From Oscillospiraceae bacterium (lineage in GTDB: Bacteria > Bacillota > Clostridia > Oscillospirales > CAG-272): a stretch of DNA of 34,292 nt. A program made the position numbers and the translations under genes. The notes below the pieces were generated by a model that did no database searches, was not told the origin of the DNA, and saw only the letters and a list, made by a program, of their open reading frames with translations. Of this stretch, positions 1 through 7,031 are shown piece by piece. The DNA lies in assembly GCA_015065285.1 (NCBI GenBank), contig SVQP01000021.1, positions 1 through 34,292 on the forward strand, in the 5' to 3' direction. Positions within the stretch are counted from its first letter, which is position 1. Each line of letters begins with the position of its first letter.

Positions 1-110
1 GATGAGCCCTCTCCGCGGGAGAGGGGGGACCGCAGCGGAGGGTATTCGAGGCGACTGAGCCGAGAATAAACGACGCGGTTGCGGTGGGTGAGATGCATCC
101 CTCGGACGCT
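1..110. repeat. GC-rich intergenic repeat-like stretch
   Basis: No convincing gene is visible here. The stretch opens with a perfect 8-bp hairpin, CCCTCTCC/GGAGAGGG with a GCG loop at 7-25, followed by GC-rich sequence unlike the A/T-rich intergenic DNA elsewhere in the window. The look is that of a dispersed intergenic element of gut Clostridia, but only one copy lies in the window, so repetition is inferred. Confidence 0.35.
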
Positions 111-128
111 CCTTCACCACTTTATACT

Positions 129-173
129 AAAAAAGCAGGAATCCGCTGAAAATCGGCAAATTCCTGCTTTTTT
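129..173 (-). terminator. Rho-independent terminator of the uronate-isomerase-like gene
   Basis: Perfect 14-bp inverted repeat, AAAAAAGCAGGAAT at 129-142 and ATTCCTGCTTTTTT at 160-173, starting 4 bp after the stop codon of the minus-strand gene. The U-run works for the minus strand; the A-run at the other end could also let it stop plus-strand transcription. Confidence 0.85.
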
Positions 174-176
174 CGC

Positions 177-1052
177 TCATTTATCAGCCCTATTGTCCTT
201 CACCGCCGGCAGCACTCCAATGGGCAGCAGGGTTGCGTACAAATCAAGCAACGCTTCCCTTTCAGGCACGTTCGCAATGCCCACGCGCAGCTGTGGGACA
301 TCCGTCAGATTCGGCACGCAGCCCATGATCTCTGCCGCGGTATACAAGGCTGCCTCGGAAGAAACCATCAGCACCGTTTGCGGCAGGCAACCGGCACTGT
401 GCAGATACCCAAGCAGTGCGCGCCAGGGTGCGGCATTGGTTGGCTCTGTGTAAACGTACAAGGTCAGCTCCCGCTCGACGCACAGCTTGCCCAGCACACG
501 CAGGGTCTGCGCGCTCATCAGGTCGCGCTCGGAATTTGTCAGCATCTCTCCCCTTTCGTGCTTGGCAAGCAGCTGCTTGGCGACATAGGGGTTGGGCTTG
601 GCAAACGTATCTGCCGAAAGTCTGAGCGACACGGCATCCGCACCGGAAAGCCTTGCAAGCAGCGAAGCAGTCGGGGCGGCATACATGGCATCCTCGAGTT
701 CAAGGACACTTGTACAGCAAAAGGGCTGTTCGGTAAAGGATATTTTGTAATCTCCGGGCAGCGCAGGGGCCTCGCCCTGCCCTGTCAAGGCATAGGCGGC
801 AGCGTGCCAGAGTGCGTCACAGCTCTCGGGGCAAATGGAAATCTCGCTGCCCAAAAGCGCACGCGTCAAGGCAGCATCATCTGCAAGCACACGATTCCCT
901 TGGCACAGTGGCATACAGTGGGCATATGCACAGAACTTATCGTAATCCGAGCCCTGTTCCAAAGTCTCTTTCGGCACACCGCAGGCAATCATCAGCATCT
1001 CTCTGTCCGCCTGCGCCAAAAGCAGCTGCCAGAGATTGGTGGCTTTATTCAT
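177..1052 (-). CDS. Reduced uronate-isomerase-like protein
   Basis: A 291-residue protein. The ATG at 1052 is preferred over the longer frame from 1106 because AGGAAAGGGGG lies just upstream. The C-terminal half resembles the end of glucuronate isomerase (UxaC): the LPQTVLMVSSEAALYTAAEI segment (about residues 222-241) matches the family's LPKTILY...L segment, and the final GVLPAVKDNRA matches its GM.TDSR strand. The usual UxaC is about 460 residues. I see no HxH metal site, and the family's second half seems preserved better than the first. It may therefore be a catalytically dead or repurposed relative, or an unrelated TIM-barrel protein. It is a single gene with its own terminator, and the next gene is divergent. 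The fold assignment is from remembered family sequence, not from a search. Confidence 0.45.
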   Translation of the reverse strand: MNKATNLWQLLLAQADREMLMIACGVPKETLEQGSDYDKFCAYAHCMPLCQGNRVLADDAALTRALLGSEISICPESCDALWHAAAYALTGQGEAPALPGDYKISFTEQPFCCTSVLELEDAMYAAPTASLLARLSGADAVSLRLSADTFAKPNPYVAKQLLAKHERGEMLTNSERDLMSAQTLRVLGKLCVERELTLYVYTEPTNAAPWRALLGYLHSAGCLPQTVLMVSSEAALYTAAEIMGCVPNLTDVPQLRVGIANVPEREALLDLYATLLPIGVLPAVKDNRADK

Positions 1053-1213
1053 GGCACCCCCCCCTTTCCTGCCCTTTATTGTAGCATACAGTACCCGATT
1101 TTGCAAGTTTCGAGAGCAAAAATGTGAATTTTTCCGAAAATATTGCGGTTTTCTCTATACAAAAGCTGCATTTTATGATATGATAATATTATCTATATAA
1201 TATGGAGAAGTAT

Positions 1214-2032
1214 ATGCTTTGCGATTTACATACTCACACGCATCACTCCTTTGACGGTGATCCCCGTGCCACGGCACACGCCATGGCGCAGGCGGCGGTT
1301 GACGCAGGAGTTGGCGTGCTTGCCCTGACCGATCACTGCGAGGTCAACGGTCAGGTACAAGGACTTTACCCCTATTTTGATCAGGCGGCAAGCTTTGCCG
1401 AAATCAGTGCAGCGCGCGATGCCTTTGCGGATCGCCTGACGCTTTTGCGCGGCATGGAAATGGGGCAACCCATGGAGCACCCCGAGCAGGCGCTTGCCAT
1501 GAGAGAAGCTCACGATTACGATTTTGTCATTCTCTCGCTGCACAATATCCCAAACGTGCCCGATTTTTATCTTTTGCGCACAGATCGCATGTCCGAGCAG
1601 CATTACCATGCGCTTTACGATCGACTGCTGGATGAAATGATCCGCTCGGTTGCTTTCCCCGGTGTGCACACGCTGGCGCACATGACCTACCCTGCACGCT
1701 ATTGGGCTGAGGCCGGCAAACAGCTGGATCTCGCACCGCACTATCCGCGCTTTATGCGCCTGTTTGAGGCTCTTTGCAAAAACGGTGTGGCGCTGGAGGT
1801 CAACGTTTCCACGCTGTGGAAGGGCTACGGCTTTGCCATGCCCGACCGCGAGGTGCTCTCGCTTTACAAATCCTTTGGCGGCGAGCTGGTGACCATTGGC
1901 TCTGACGCGCACGCGCCCGAGCACGTAGGCTGCAGCATTGCAGACGGCTATCGGATGCTCAAGGAATGCGGCTTTGAGAGCATTACGGCTTACAAGCAAG
2001 GCAAGCAAATGCAAATTCCCATTGAAATATAA
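1214..2032 (+). CDS. PHP-domain phosphoesterase, histidinol-phosphatase (HisJ/HisK) family
   Basis: A 272-residue cytoplasmic metal-dependent phosphoesterase. The start is the second of two in-frame ATGs (1202 and 1214): GGAG at 1204-1207 gives good spacing to 1214, while 1202 has no ribosome binding site. PHP motifs are visible: DLHTHTHHSFDGD at residues 4-16 (HxH metal pair), LTDHCE near residue 45, LSLHN near 110, a histidine-rich GVHTLAHM strand near 155, and IGSDAH near 230. Length and motifs fit histidinol phosphate phosphatases, which hydrolyse L-histidinol phosphate in histidine synthesis. No other his gene is nearby, so the substrate is uncertain. It heads a four-gene operon, 11 bp before the MutS-like gene. 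Confidence 0.8.
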   Translation: MLCDLHTHTHHSFDGDPRATAHAMAQAAVDAGVGVLALTDHCEVNGQVQGLYPYFDQAASFAEISAARDAFADRLTLLRGMEMGQPMEHPEQALAMREAHDYDFVILSLHNIPNVPDFYLLRTDRMSEQHYHALYDRLLDEMIRSVAFPGVHTLAHMTYPARYWAEAGKQLDLAPHYPRFMRLFEALCKNGVALEVNVSTLWKGYGFAMPDREVLSLYKSFGGELVTIGSDAHAPEHVGCSIADGYRMLKECGFESITAYKQGKQMQIPIEI

Positions 2033-2043
2033 CGAGGTATTTT

Positions 2044-3657
2044 ATGGAACTGACGTTTTTCTCACTGCTCTATCCGAACGAGCAATCTCAAAAGGATCAT
2101 TTCAGCGGCAAATATTGTCCCGATATTGATATGTACACGTTAGACGAGCTGGGGCTTTTGGAAGCATTTGACCTCAAAAACAGCAAGGTTGAAGAGTATT
2201 TCACCATCGATCCCACCGTCATGCGCTACCGTAACGAAATGTTTGCGGACATGCTGCGTTGCCCTACCTTAGGCGAGACGCTCAGTGATCTGATGCCCAT
2301 TCTTTCGGACATTATGGAGCTGCGCAGACTGGAGAGTGACAGCGGCGACACGCACGATTACCTTTCCAGCATGACCGAAATCGAGCTCTATATTTCCTGC
2401 ATTGAGCTTTTGCAGGGTGGCTTGAGCCAGGCGCGTCCCTATATCAAGGGCGAGGCGTTTACCACGCTGGCAGACCGCATAGCAGAGCTTGCCGATTCGG
2501 ATTACTACCGCGAGCTCAACGCGCGCCTTGCCGAGATGACCAAGAGAGTGCGCGACATCAAATCCGTGACCATCGGCGTCAATCTGGACGCGCAGCTGCG
2601 CCCCGTGCATGCGGGCGTGCTGTCCATCAACCCCGAGGCATTCAAGTCGGGCGACGTGATTGACAAGATCCTGCGCCTGAATTTCAAGAACGACCAGTAC
2701 ACCTGCATTGCCAATCTGGTTCCCTTTGGCAAAAAGCAATCCGAGAACCAAAAAATGGCGCTCTCGCTGGCGTTCAATTCGGCAATCAACGACGTATACA
2801 GCGATTCGCTTCGCTCCTGGAAAAAGATCGTACAATCCTACGTGCTGGAAAACGCAGACTTTTTGCTGGGTCTGATGCCCGAGATCGAATTTGTGACCAA
2901 GGCGGCTGCTATGCAAAAGGCACTTGCCGAGCGTGGCTGCACCTTATCCGTCCCCGAAATCCGTCCCATGTCCGAGCGCACCTTTGTTGCCACCGATCTC
3001 TATAACCCCTGCGTAGCACTTAAGCTGGCAAAGGACGAGACTGTGGTACCCAACGACGTGGAATTTACCAAGGACAGTGTGATGATCTGGGTACTGACCG
3101 GCCCCAACCGCGGGGGCAAATCGGTTATTACCTGCGCGATCGGCTTAGCGCAAGTGATGATGCAGCTTGGCATGTACGTGCCTGCCGCACATGCGCAGAT
3201 CAGCCCGTGTGACGCAATATACACCCACTTCCCCACCGGTGCGGACGATACCATCGACAAGGGGCGTCTTGGTGAGGAATGTGCAAGACTTGGCGAGATT
3301 TTTGACAACGTCAGCGCAGATACGCTGGTGCTTTTGGACGAATCGCTTTCCTCGACCGGCTCTTACGAGGCTTCCTACATTGCAGCCGAGGTGCTGGCGG
3401 GACTTGCACGCGTTGGCTGCCGTTGCCTGTTCTCCACTCACCTGCACGAGCTTGCAGCCGAGATTGACCGCCTCAACACAGAATCCCTGAGCGCAGGCGG
3501 CTCACGCATTGATACGCTGGTGGCAGGCATTGAGGGCGAGGGCAAGCGCTCCTTCAAGATCGTGCGCGCTAAGCCTGACGGCAAATCCTACGCACGCGAC
3601 ATCGCCAAGCGTTACGGCTTGACCTTTGACAGTATCTTGGAAAAAATCAGCAAATAA
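2044..3657 (+). CDS. MutS-family ATPase lacking the mismatch-recognition domains
   Basis: A 537-residue MutS-related protein. The C-terminal ATPase domain is clear: Walker A GPNRGGKS at residues 353-360 (MutS usually has GPNMxGKS), Walker B LVLLDES with D432/E433, and the switch histidine in FSTHLHE at H466. The first ~340 residues look like a lever/core-like helical region. There is no room for the N-terminal mismatch-binding domain of true MutS (about 850 residues), and no Smr nuclease domain of MutS2 follows the ATPase. It therefore belongs to the small 'MutS-related' group of unknown role, perhaps acting on branched DNA or RNA rather than on mismatches. It sits 11 bp after the PHP gene and 10 bp before an Lrp/AsnC gene, with a weak ACGAGG ribosome binding site. 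Confidence 0.8.
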   Translation: MELTFFSLLYPNEQSQKDHFSGKYCPDIDMYTLDELGLLEAFDLKNSKVEEYFTIDPTVMRYRNEMFADMLRCPTLGETLSDLMPILSDIMELRRLESDSGDTHDYLSSMTEIELYISCIELLQGGLSQARPYIKGEAFTTLADRIAELADSDYYRELNARLAEMTKRVRDIKSVTIGVNLDAQLRPVHAGVLSINPEAFKSGDVIDKILRLNFKNDQYTCIANLVPFGKKQSENQKMALSLAFNSAINDVYSDSLRSWKKIVQSYVLENADFLLGLMPEIEFVTKAAAMQKALAERGCTLSVPEIRPMSERTFVATDLYNPCVALKLAKDETVVPNDVEFTKDSVMIWVLTGPNRGGKSVITCAIGLAQVMMQLGMYVPAAHAQISPCDAIYTHFPTGADDTIDKGRLGEECARLGEIFDNVSADTLVLLDESLSSTGSYEASYIAAEVLAGLARVGCRCLFSTHLHELAAEIDRLNTESLSAGGSRIDTLVAGIEGEGKRSFKIVRAKPDGKSYARDIAKRYGLTFDSILEKISK

Positions 3658-3667
3658 GGAGTTTACC

Positions 3668-4147
3668 ATGGATAAGATTTTAAAAGCATTGGAAGATAAC
3701 GCCACGCTGACCCCCGAGCAGCTGGCTGTCATGTTCAATAAAGAGCAGGGTGAGATCAAGGACCTGATCCGCCAATATGAAGCCGACGGTGTCATCCTCG
3801 GATACAAGGCAATGATCGACTGGGATAAGACCGACCGTGAGTACGTCACCGCGCTCATTGAGGTCAAGATGACCCCCCAGCGCGACCGCGGCTTTGACCG
3901 TGTGGCTGAAAAGATCTACAACTATCCCGAGGTGCAAAGCCTTTATTTGATGTCGGGTGGCTATGACCTTTGCCTGGTGATTGAGGGCAAGACCATGAAG
4001 GAGGTTGCTTACTTTGTGGCGCAAAAGCTGGCTCCCATTGAATACGTGATTTCCACCGCTACGCATTTCGTACTGCGCAAATATAAGGATAAGGGCGTAA
4101 TCTACGGTGCTGAGCAGATAGACGAGAGAGGCATCAGCGATATATGA
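3668..4147 (+). CDS. Lrp/AsnC-family transcriptional regulator
   Basis: A 159-residue regulator. The ATG at 3668 is chosen over an upstream in-frame ATG at 3626 inside the previous gene, because AAGGAG sits about 7 bp before it. Residues 1-50 form the winged-helix DNA-binding part (LTPEQLAVMF...EIKDLIRQYEADGVILGYKAMID). Residues 57-140 form the RAM/AsnC ligand-binding domain (EYVTALIEVKMTP, YPEVQSLYLMSGGYDLCLVIEG). Family members are octameric regulators that bind amino acids. The gene overlaps the next one, an aminotransferase, by ATGA, so it is translationally coupled to a probable amino-acid enzyme that it may regulate. This Lrp-aminotransferase pairing is common in Firmicutes. The effector is not known. 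Confidence 0.9.
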   Translation: MDKILKALEDNATLTPEQLAVMFNKEQGEIKDLIRQYEADGVILGYKAMIDWDKTDREYVTALIEVKMTPQRDRGFDRVAEKIYNYPEVQSLYLMSGGYDLCLVIEGKTMKEVAYFVAQKLAPIEYVISTATHFVLRKYKDKGVIYGAEQIDERGISDI

Positions 4148-5310
4148 ATTACGATAAGCTCCTCTCCCAGACTGTTTCGGAGCTCAAGCCGTCGGGCATT
4201 CGAAAATTCTTCGACCTGGTCGGAGAAATGACCGACGTGACCGCTCTGACGGTAGGTCAGCCGGATTTTGTTACCCCCTGGCACATCCGTGAGGCAGGCA
4301 TTGAAAGCCTGGAGCGCGGCAAGACCTACTATACCTCCAACGCAGGCAATCTCTCTTTGCGAAGCGAGATCAGCAGATACCTGCAAAGAAGATTTGACCT
4401 TTGCTATGCCCCCCGCGACGAAATCGTGGTTACGGTTGGTGGCAGCGAAGCCATTGATATTGCCATCCGCGCACTGATCGAGCCGGGCGACGAGGTCATT
4501 ATTCCCATGCCCTCATTTGTGTGCTATGAGCCTATTGTGCGCATGAGCGGCGGTGTGCCCGTGATCATCAACACCACGTTTGAAAACAAGTTCAAGCTCA
4601 CTGCAGCCGAGCTCAAGGCAGCCATTAGCGAAAAGACCAAGCTTTTGGTGCTGCCCTACCCCAATAACCCCACGGGCGCGATTATGGATAAGGATGACTT
4701 AGAAGCCATTGCGCAGGTGCTGCGCGGAACCAACATTGCCATTTTGTCCGACGAGATTTATGCCGAGCTGACCTACAATCGCCGCCACGTATCCATCGCA
4801 ACCTTGCCCGACATGTGGGAGCGCACCATCATCGTCAGCGGTTTTTCCAAGGCTTATGCCATGACAGGCTGGCGACTGGGCTACCTCTGTGCCCCCGCTC
4901 CGCTTGCAAAGCAGATGCTCAAGATCCACCAGTATGCCATTATGTGTGCACCCACCACGGCACAGTTTGCTGCCGAGGAGGCGCTACGCAACGGCGACGG
5001 TGACATTGAATACATGGCGGAGGAATACAACCGCCGCCGCAGATATATCTACGCAGGGCTTGCCGATATCGGCATTGAATGCTTTGAGCCGGAGGGCGCG
5101 TTCTATATCTACCCTTACGTTGGCAAATTCGGTCTTTCCAGTGAGGAATTCTGCCAGCGACTCTTGCTGGAGCAAAAATGCGCCATTGTGCCCGGCACCG
5201 CGTTCGGTGAGTGCGGTGAGGGCTTTGCACGCATTTCCTATGCCTACAGCGTCAAGCATATCACGCAGGCGCTGGAAAAGATCGAGGCTTTTGTCAAAAC
5301 CTTGAAGTAA
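4144..5310 (+). CDS. PLP-dependent class I/II aminotransferase
   Basis: A 388-residue fold-type I aminotransferase, full length for the aspartate/aromatic aminotransferase family. Visible motifs: GQPDFVTP (37-44), the glycine-rich GGSEAID phosphate-binding loop (99-105), YPNNPTG with N175, SDEIYAEL with D203 and Y206, the PLP lysine K236 in SGFSKAYAMTGWRLGY, and R244 in the same segment. A C-terminal ARISY arginine should bind the substrate carboxylate. The probable role is transamination of aspartate, an aromatic or a related amino acid with 2-oxoglutarate; sequence alone does not settle the substrate. The start codon overlaps the stop of the Lrp/AsnC gene (ATGA). The operon ends here with a strong terminator. 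Confidence 0.92.
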   Translation: MNYDKLLSQTVSELKPSGIRKFFDLVGEMTDVTALTVGQPDFVTPWHIREAGIESLERGKTYYTSNAGNLSLRSEISRYLQRRFDLCYAPRDEIVVTVGGSEAIDIAIRALIEPGDEVIIPMPSFVCYEPIVRMSGGVPVIINTTFENKFKLTAAELKAAISEKTKLLVLPYPNNPTGAIMDKDDLEAIAQVLRGTNIAILSDEIYAELTYNRRHVSIATLPDMWERTIIVSGFSKAYAMTGWRLGYLCAPAPLAKQMLKIHQYAIMCAPTTAQFAAEEALRNGDGDIEYMAEEYNRRRRYIYAGLADIGIECFEPEGAFYIYPYVGKFGLSSEEFCQRLLLEQKCAIVPGTAFGECGEGFARISYAYSVKHITQALEKIEAFVKTLK

Positions 5311-5317
5311 AAAGAAT

Positions 5318-5349
5318 CCGCACGTGTTGCAAAGCACGTGCGGTTTTTT
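5318..5349 (+). terminator. Terminator of the PHP-MutS-Lrp-aminotransferase operon
   Basis: CCGCACGTG (5318-5326) pairs with CACGTGCGG (5335-5343) and is followed by six T, 7 bp after the aminotransferase stop codon. Confidence 0.9.
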
Positions 5350-5388
5350 GGGCAATATGCAGAAAAGCAAGGAAAAGCGCGTCCTCCC

Positions 5389-5417
5389 TTGACAAATGCT
5401 TTTTTGTCGTGTAATAT
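5389..5417 (+). promoter_or_regulatory. Sigma-A promoter of the propeller-like surface protein
   Basis: TTGACA at 5389-5394 and TAATAT at 5412-5417 with a 17-bp spacer. A TATAAT at 5415 is an alternative -10 with a 20-bp spacer. The downstream gene starts at 5498, which leaves a leader of about 75 nt. Confidence 0.7.
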
Positions 5418-5497
5418 AATATTAAGGTACAAACTACTCATTTTTGTATCATATGTTTCAGCACACCCCTATCTTATCACGAAAAAGGAGAATCATC

Positions 5498-6952
5498 ATG
5501 AAAAAATGTTTGGCAATCATTCTGTTTGCAGCGCTTTGCCTCTCTTGCCTTTGCATGAGTACCTGGGCGGCAACCGACCAAGAGATTCTGAGCGCAGAGC
5601 TTCAGGGTCTGTTTTTCCAAGACAGTGACTTTATCTATTCCGACGTAGCAGAGGACTACGAAGCCTGGTGGTGGGAAGACTACGTAGAGGAGACCGATTC
5701 CTTCCCCATGGCTGCCTACATCAACATGCGCGGATTCTCCATGTCTGCTGACGGCAGATACGCTTACATGGGCACGCTCAATGGCGGTTCCGGTGTGCGC
5801 GGTGTGGTTGTGCTGGATACGCAAAAGGGTCGCATAACCGATCTGTACTACACCTATAATGAAATCAACGCACTCGAGGGCTCTCCCTTCTCTTATGCCA
5901 AGGGCATTGCAGCCGATGAGCGCGGGTACGTATACGTTGGCTTTGCATACTCCTCTAACTACAACTACCTCAGCCTTGGCGTTGCCAAGCAGGAGGAGAA
6001 CGGTGAGCTGACCGAGATTTGCCAGATCCCCGTTTATCAGAACGAATATCAGCCCGGCGACAGCATTGGCACCAAGATCGGTGTGAACGGTGTGGAGGTT
6101 GCCAAGGTGGGCGATAAGTATTATTGCTTTGTCATGTCCAACTACGAGCACGACGTGCTGTATTGCTATGACGTGACCGATCCTGCCAACCCCGTGCTCA
6201 ACAAGGACTTTGGCTTTGAGGGCATGATTGACTTTGCAGACGAGGATTGCCCCATTGAGCTTGACGGCAAAAAGCTGGATGAGGGTCAGTACATGGCTGT
6301 GGACGACAACGGTACCGTTTGGCTGTGCGCTTCCCTGCAGGGCGGTGGCACCGGCATCATCAAGATCGACCCCGCAGGCACCACCTGCCAGGCTTACATT
6401 GAGCAAAGCGGTGCTTACAGCATTGCACACGAGGGCAACTACCTGCTGGTTGGTTTGAAGGACGGTTCGGCAATCGAGGTGCTGGACGATTCCACCTATG
6501 AAAAGGTTGGCAGCATCGAGGTTCCCGATGCTGACCGCGTCACCCGCATTCAGCTGATCAACGACACGCTGTACGTTTGCGGTGCAGGCAATGACTCCAT
6601 GACCTACAATTACATTTACGCAGCACCCTTGAATGCAGATGCAAAGGCAGCATTTGATGCACAGGTTGCCAAGCTCAACGCATATCAGCAATCCGAGGAT
6701 GACGGTGAGGAAACCGAAACCGAAACCGAAACCGACGCCGAAGCTACGACCGAGGCAATCACGGATGCAGAAACCGAGGCAACGACTCAGGCACAAACCA
6801 ACGCTCCTGGGACGCAGGCTCCCCAAACCGATGCTCCCACCGAAACCGAAGCACAACAGCAAGGCGGCTGCGGCAGCATAATTGGCAGCGGCGCGCTGAT
6901 CGCCATTTCGGTACTTGGCGCTTGCCTGATTGTAAAGAAAAAGAAGGATTGA
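5498..6952 (+). CDS. Secreted beta-propeller-like protein with acidic/Thr stalk and C-terminal GGCGS-TM-KKKKD tail
   Basis: A 484-residue exported protein. The ATG at 5498 has AAGGAG 7 bp upstream and gives a classical signal peptide (MKKCLAIILFAALCLSC..., likely cut after STWA); the longer frame from 5444 is rejected. Residues about 50-390 are beta-rich with repeated strand-loop units (GRYAYMGTLN, ERGYVYVGFAY, NGTVWLCASL, NDTLYVCGAG), as in a propeller of the LVIVD/YncE type; this is a fold guess. Residues about 400-455 are a Glu/Thr/Ala/Gln stalk with ETETETETD. The last 29 residues read GGCGS, a hydrophobic helix, then KKKKD. There is no LPXTG, so attachment is by the helix or by an unknown sorting step at the GGCGS motif. 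Single-gene unit with its own promoter. Function unknown. Confidence 0.8.
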   Translation: MKKCLAIILFAALCLSCLCMSTWAATDQEILSAELQGLFFQDSDFIYSDVAEDYEAWWWEDYVEETDSFPMAAYINMRGFSMSADGRYAYMGTLNGGSGVRGVVVLDTQKGRITDLYYTYNEINALEGSPFSYAKGIAADERGYVYVGFAYSSNYNYLSLGVAKQEENGELTEICQIPVYQNEYQPGDSIGTKIGVNGVEVAKVGDKYYCFVMSNYEHDVLYCYDVTDPANPVLNKDFGFEGMIDFADEDCPIELDGKKLDEGQYMAVDDNGTVWLCASLQGGGTGIIKIDPAGTTCQAYIEQSGAYSIAHEGNYLLVGLKDGSAIEVLDDSTYEKVGSIEVPDADRVTRIQLINDTLYVCGAGNDSMTYNYIYAAPLNADAKAAFDAQVAKLNAYQQSEDDGEETETETETDAEATTEAITDAETEATTQAQTNAPGTQAPQTDAPTETEAQQQGGCGSIIGSGALIAISVLGACLIVKKKKD

Positions 6953-6990
6953 TCCCTTCCCCGCGATCATGATCGCAATCAAATAAAAGT

Positions 6991-7031
6991 CAAAACAGCC
7001 GATATGGTTTTTCCATATCGGCTGTCTTTTT
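6991..7031. terminator. Bidirectional terminator between convergent genes
   Basis: Perfect 13-bp stem, ACAGCCGATATGG (6995-7007) and CCATATCGGCTGT (7013-7025). A T-run follows on the plus strand and a weaker AAAA run lies on the other side. It ends at the stop codon of the HD-GYP gene, so it serves both convergent units. Confidence 0.85.

Noticed and set aside
6866-6952. LPXTG sortase signal on the propeller-like protein
   Set aside because: The C-terminal layout is similar but no LPXTG or NPXTX-like motif precedes the helix; only GGCGS is present.
5477-6982. 501-codon minus-strand ORF
   Set aside because: Antisense to the propeller-like protein with its signal peptide, stalk and anchor; it also has no ribosome binding site.
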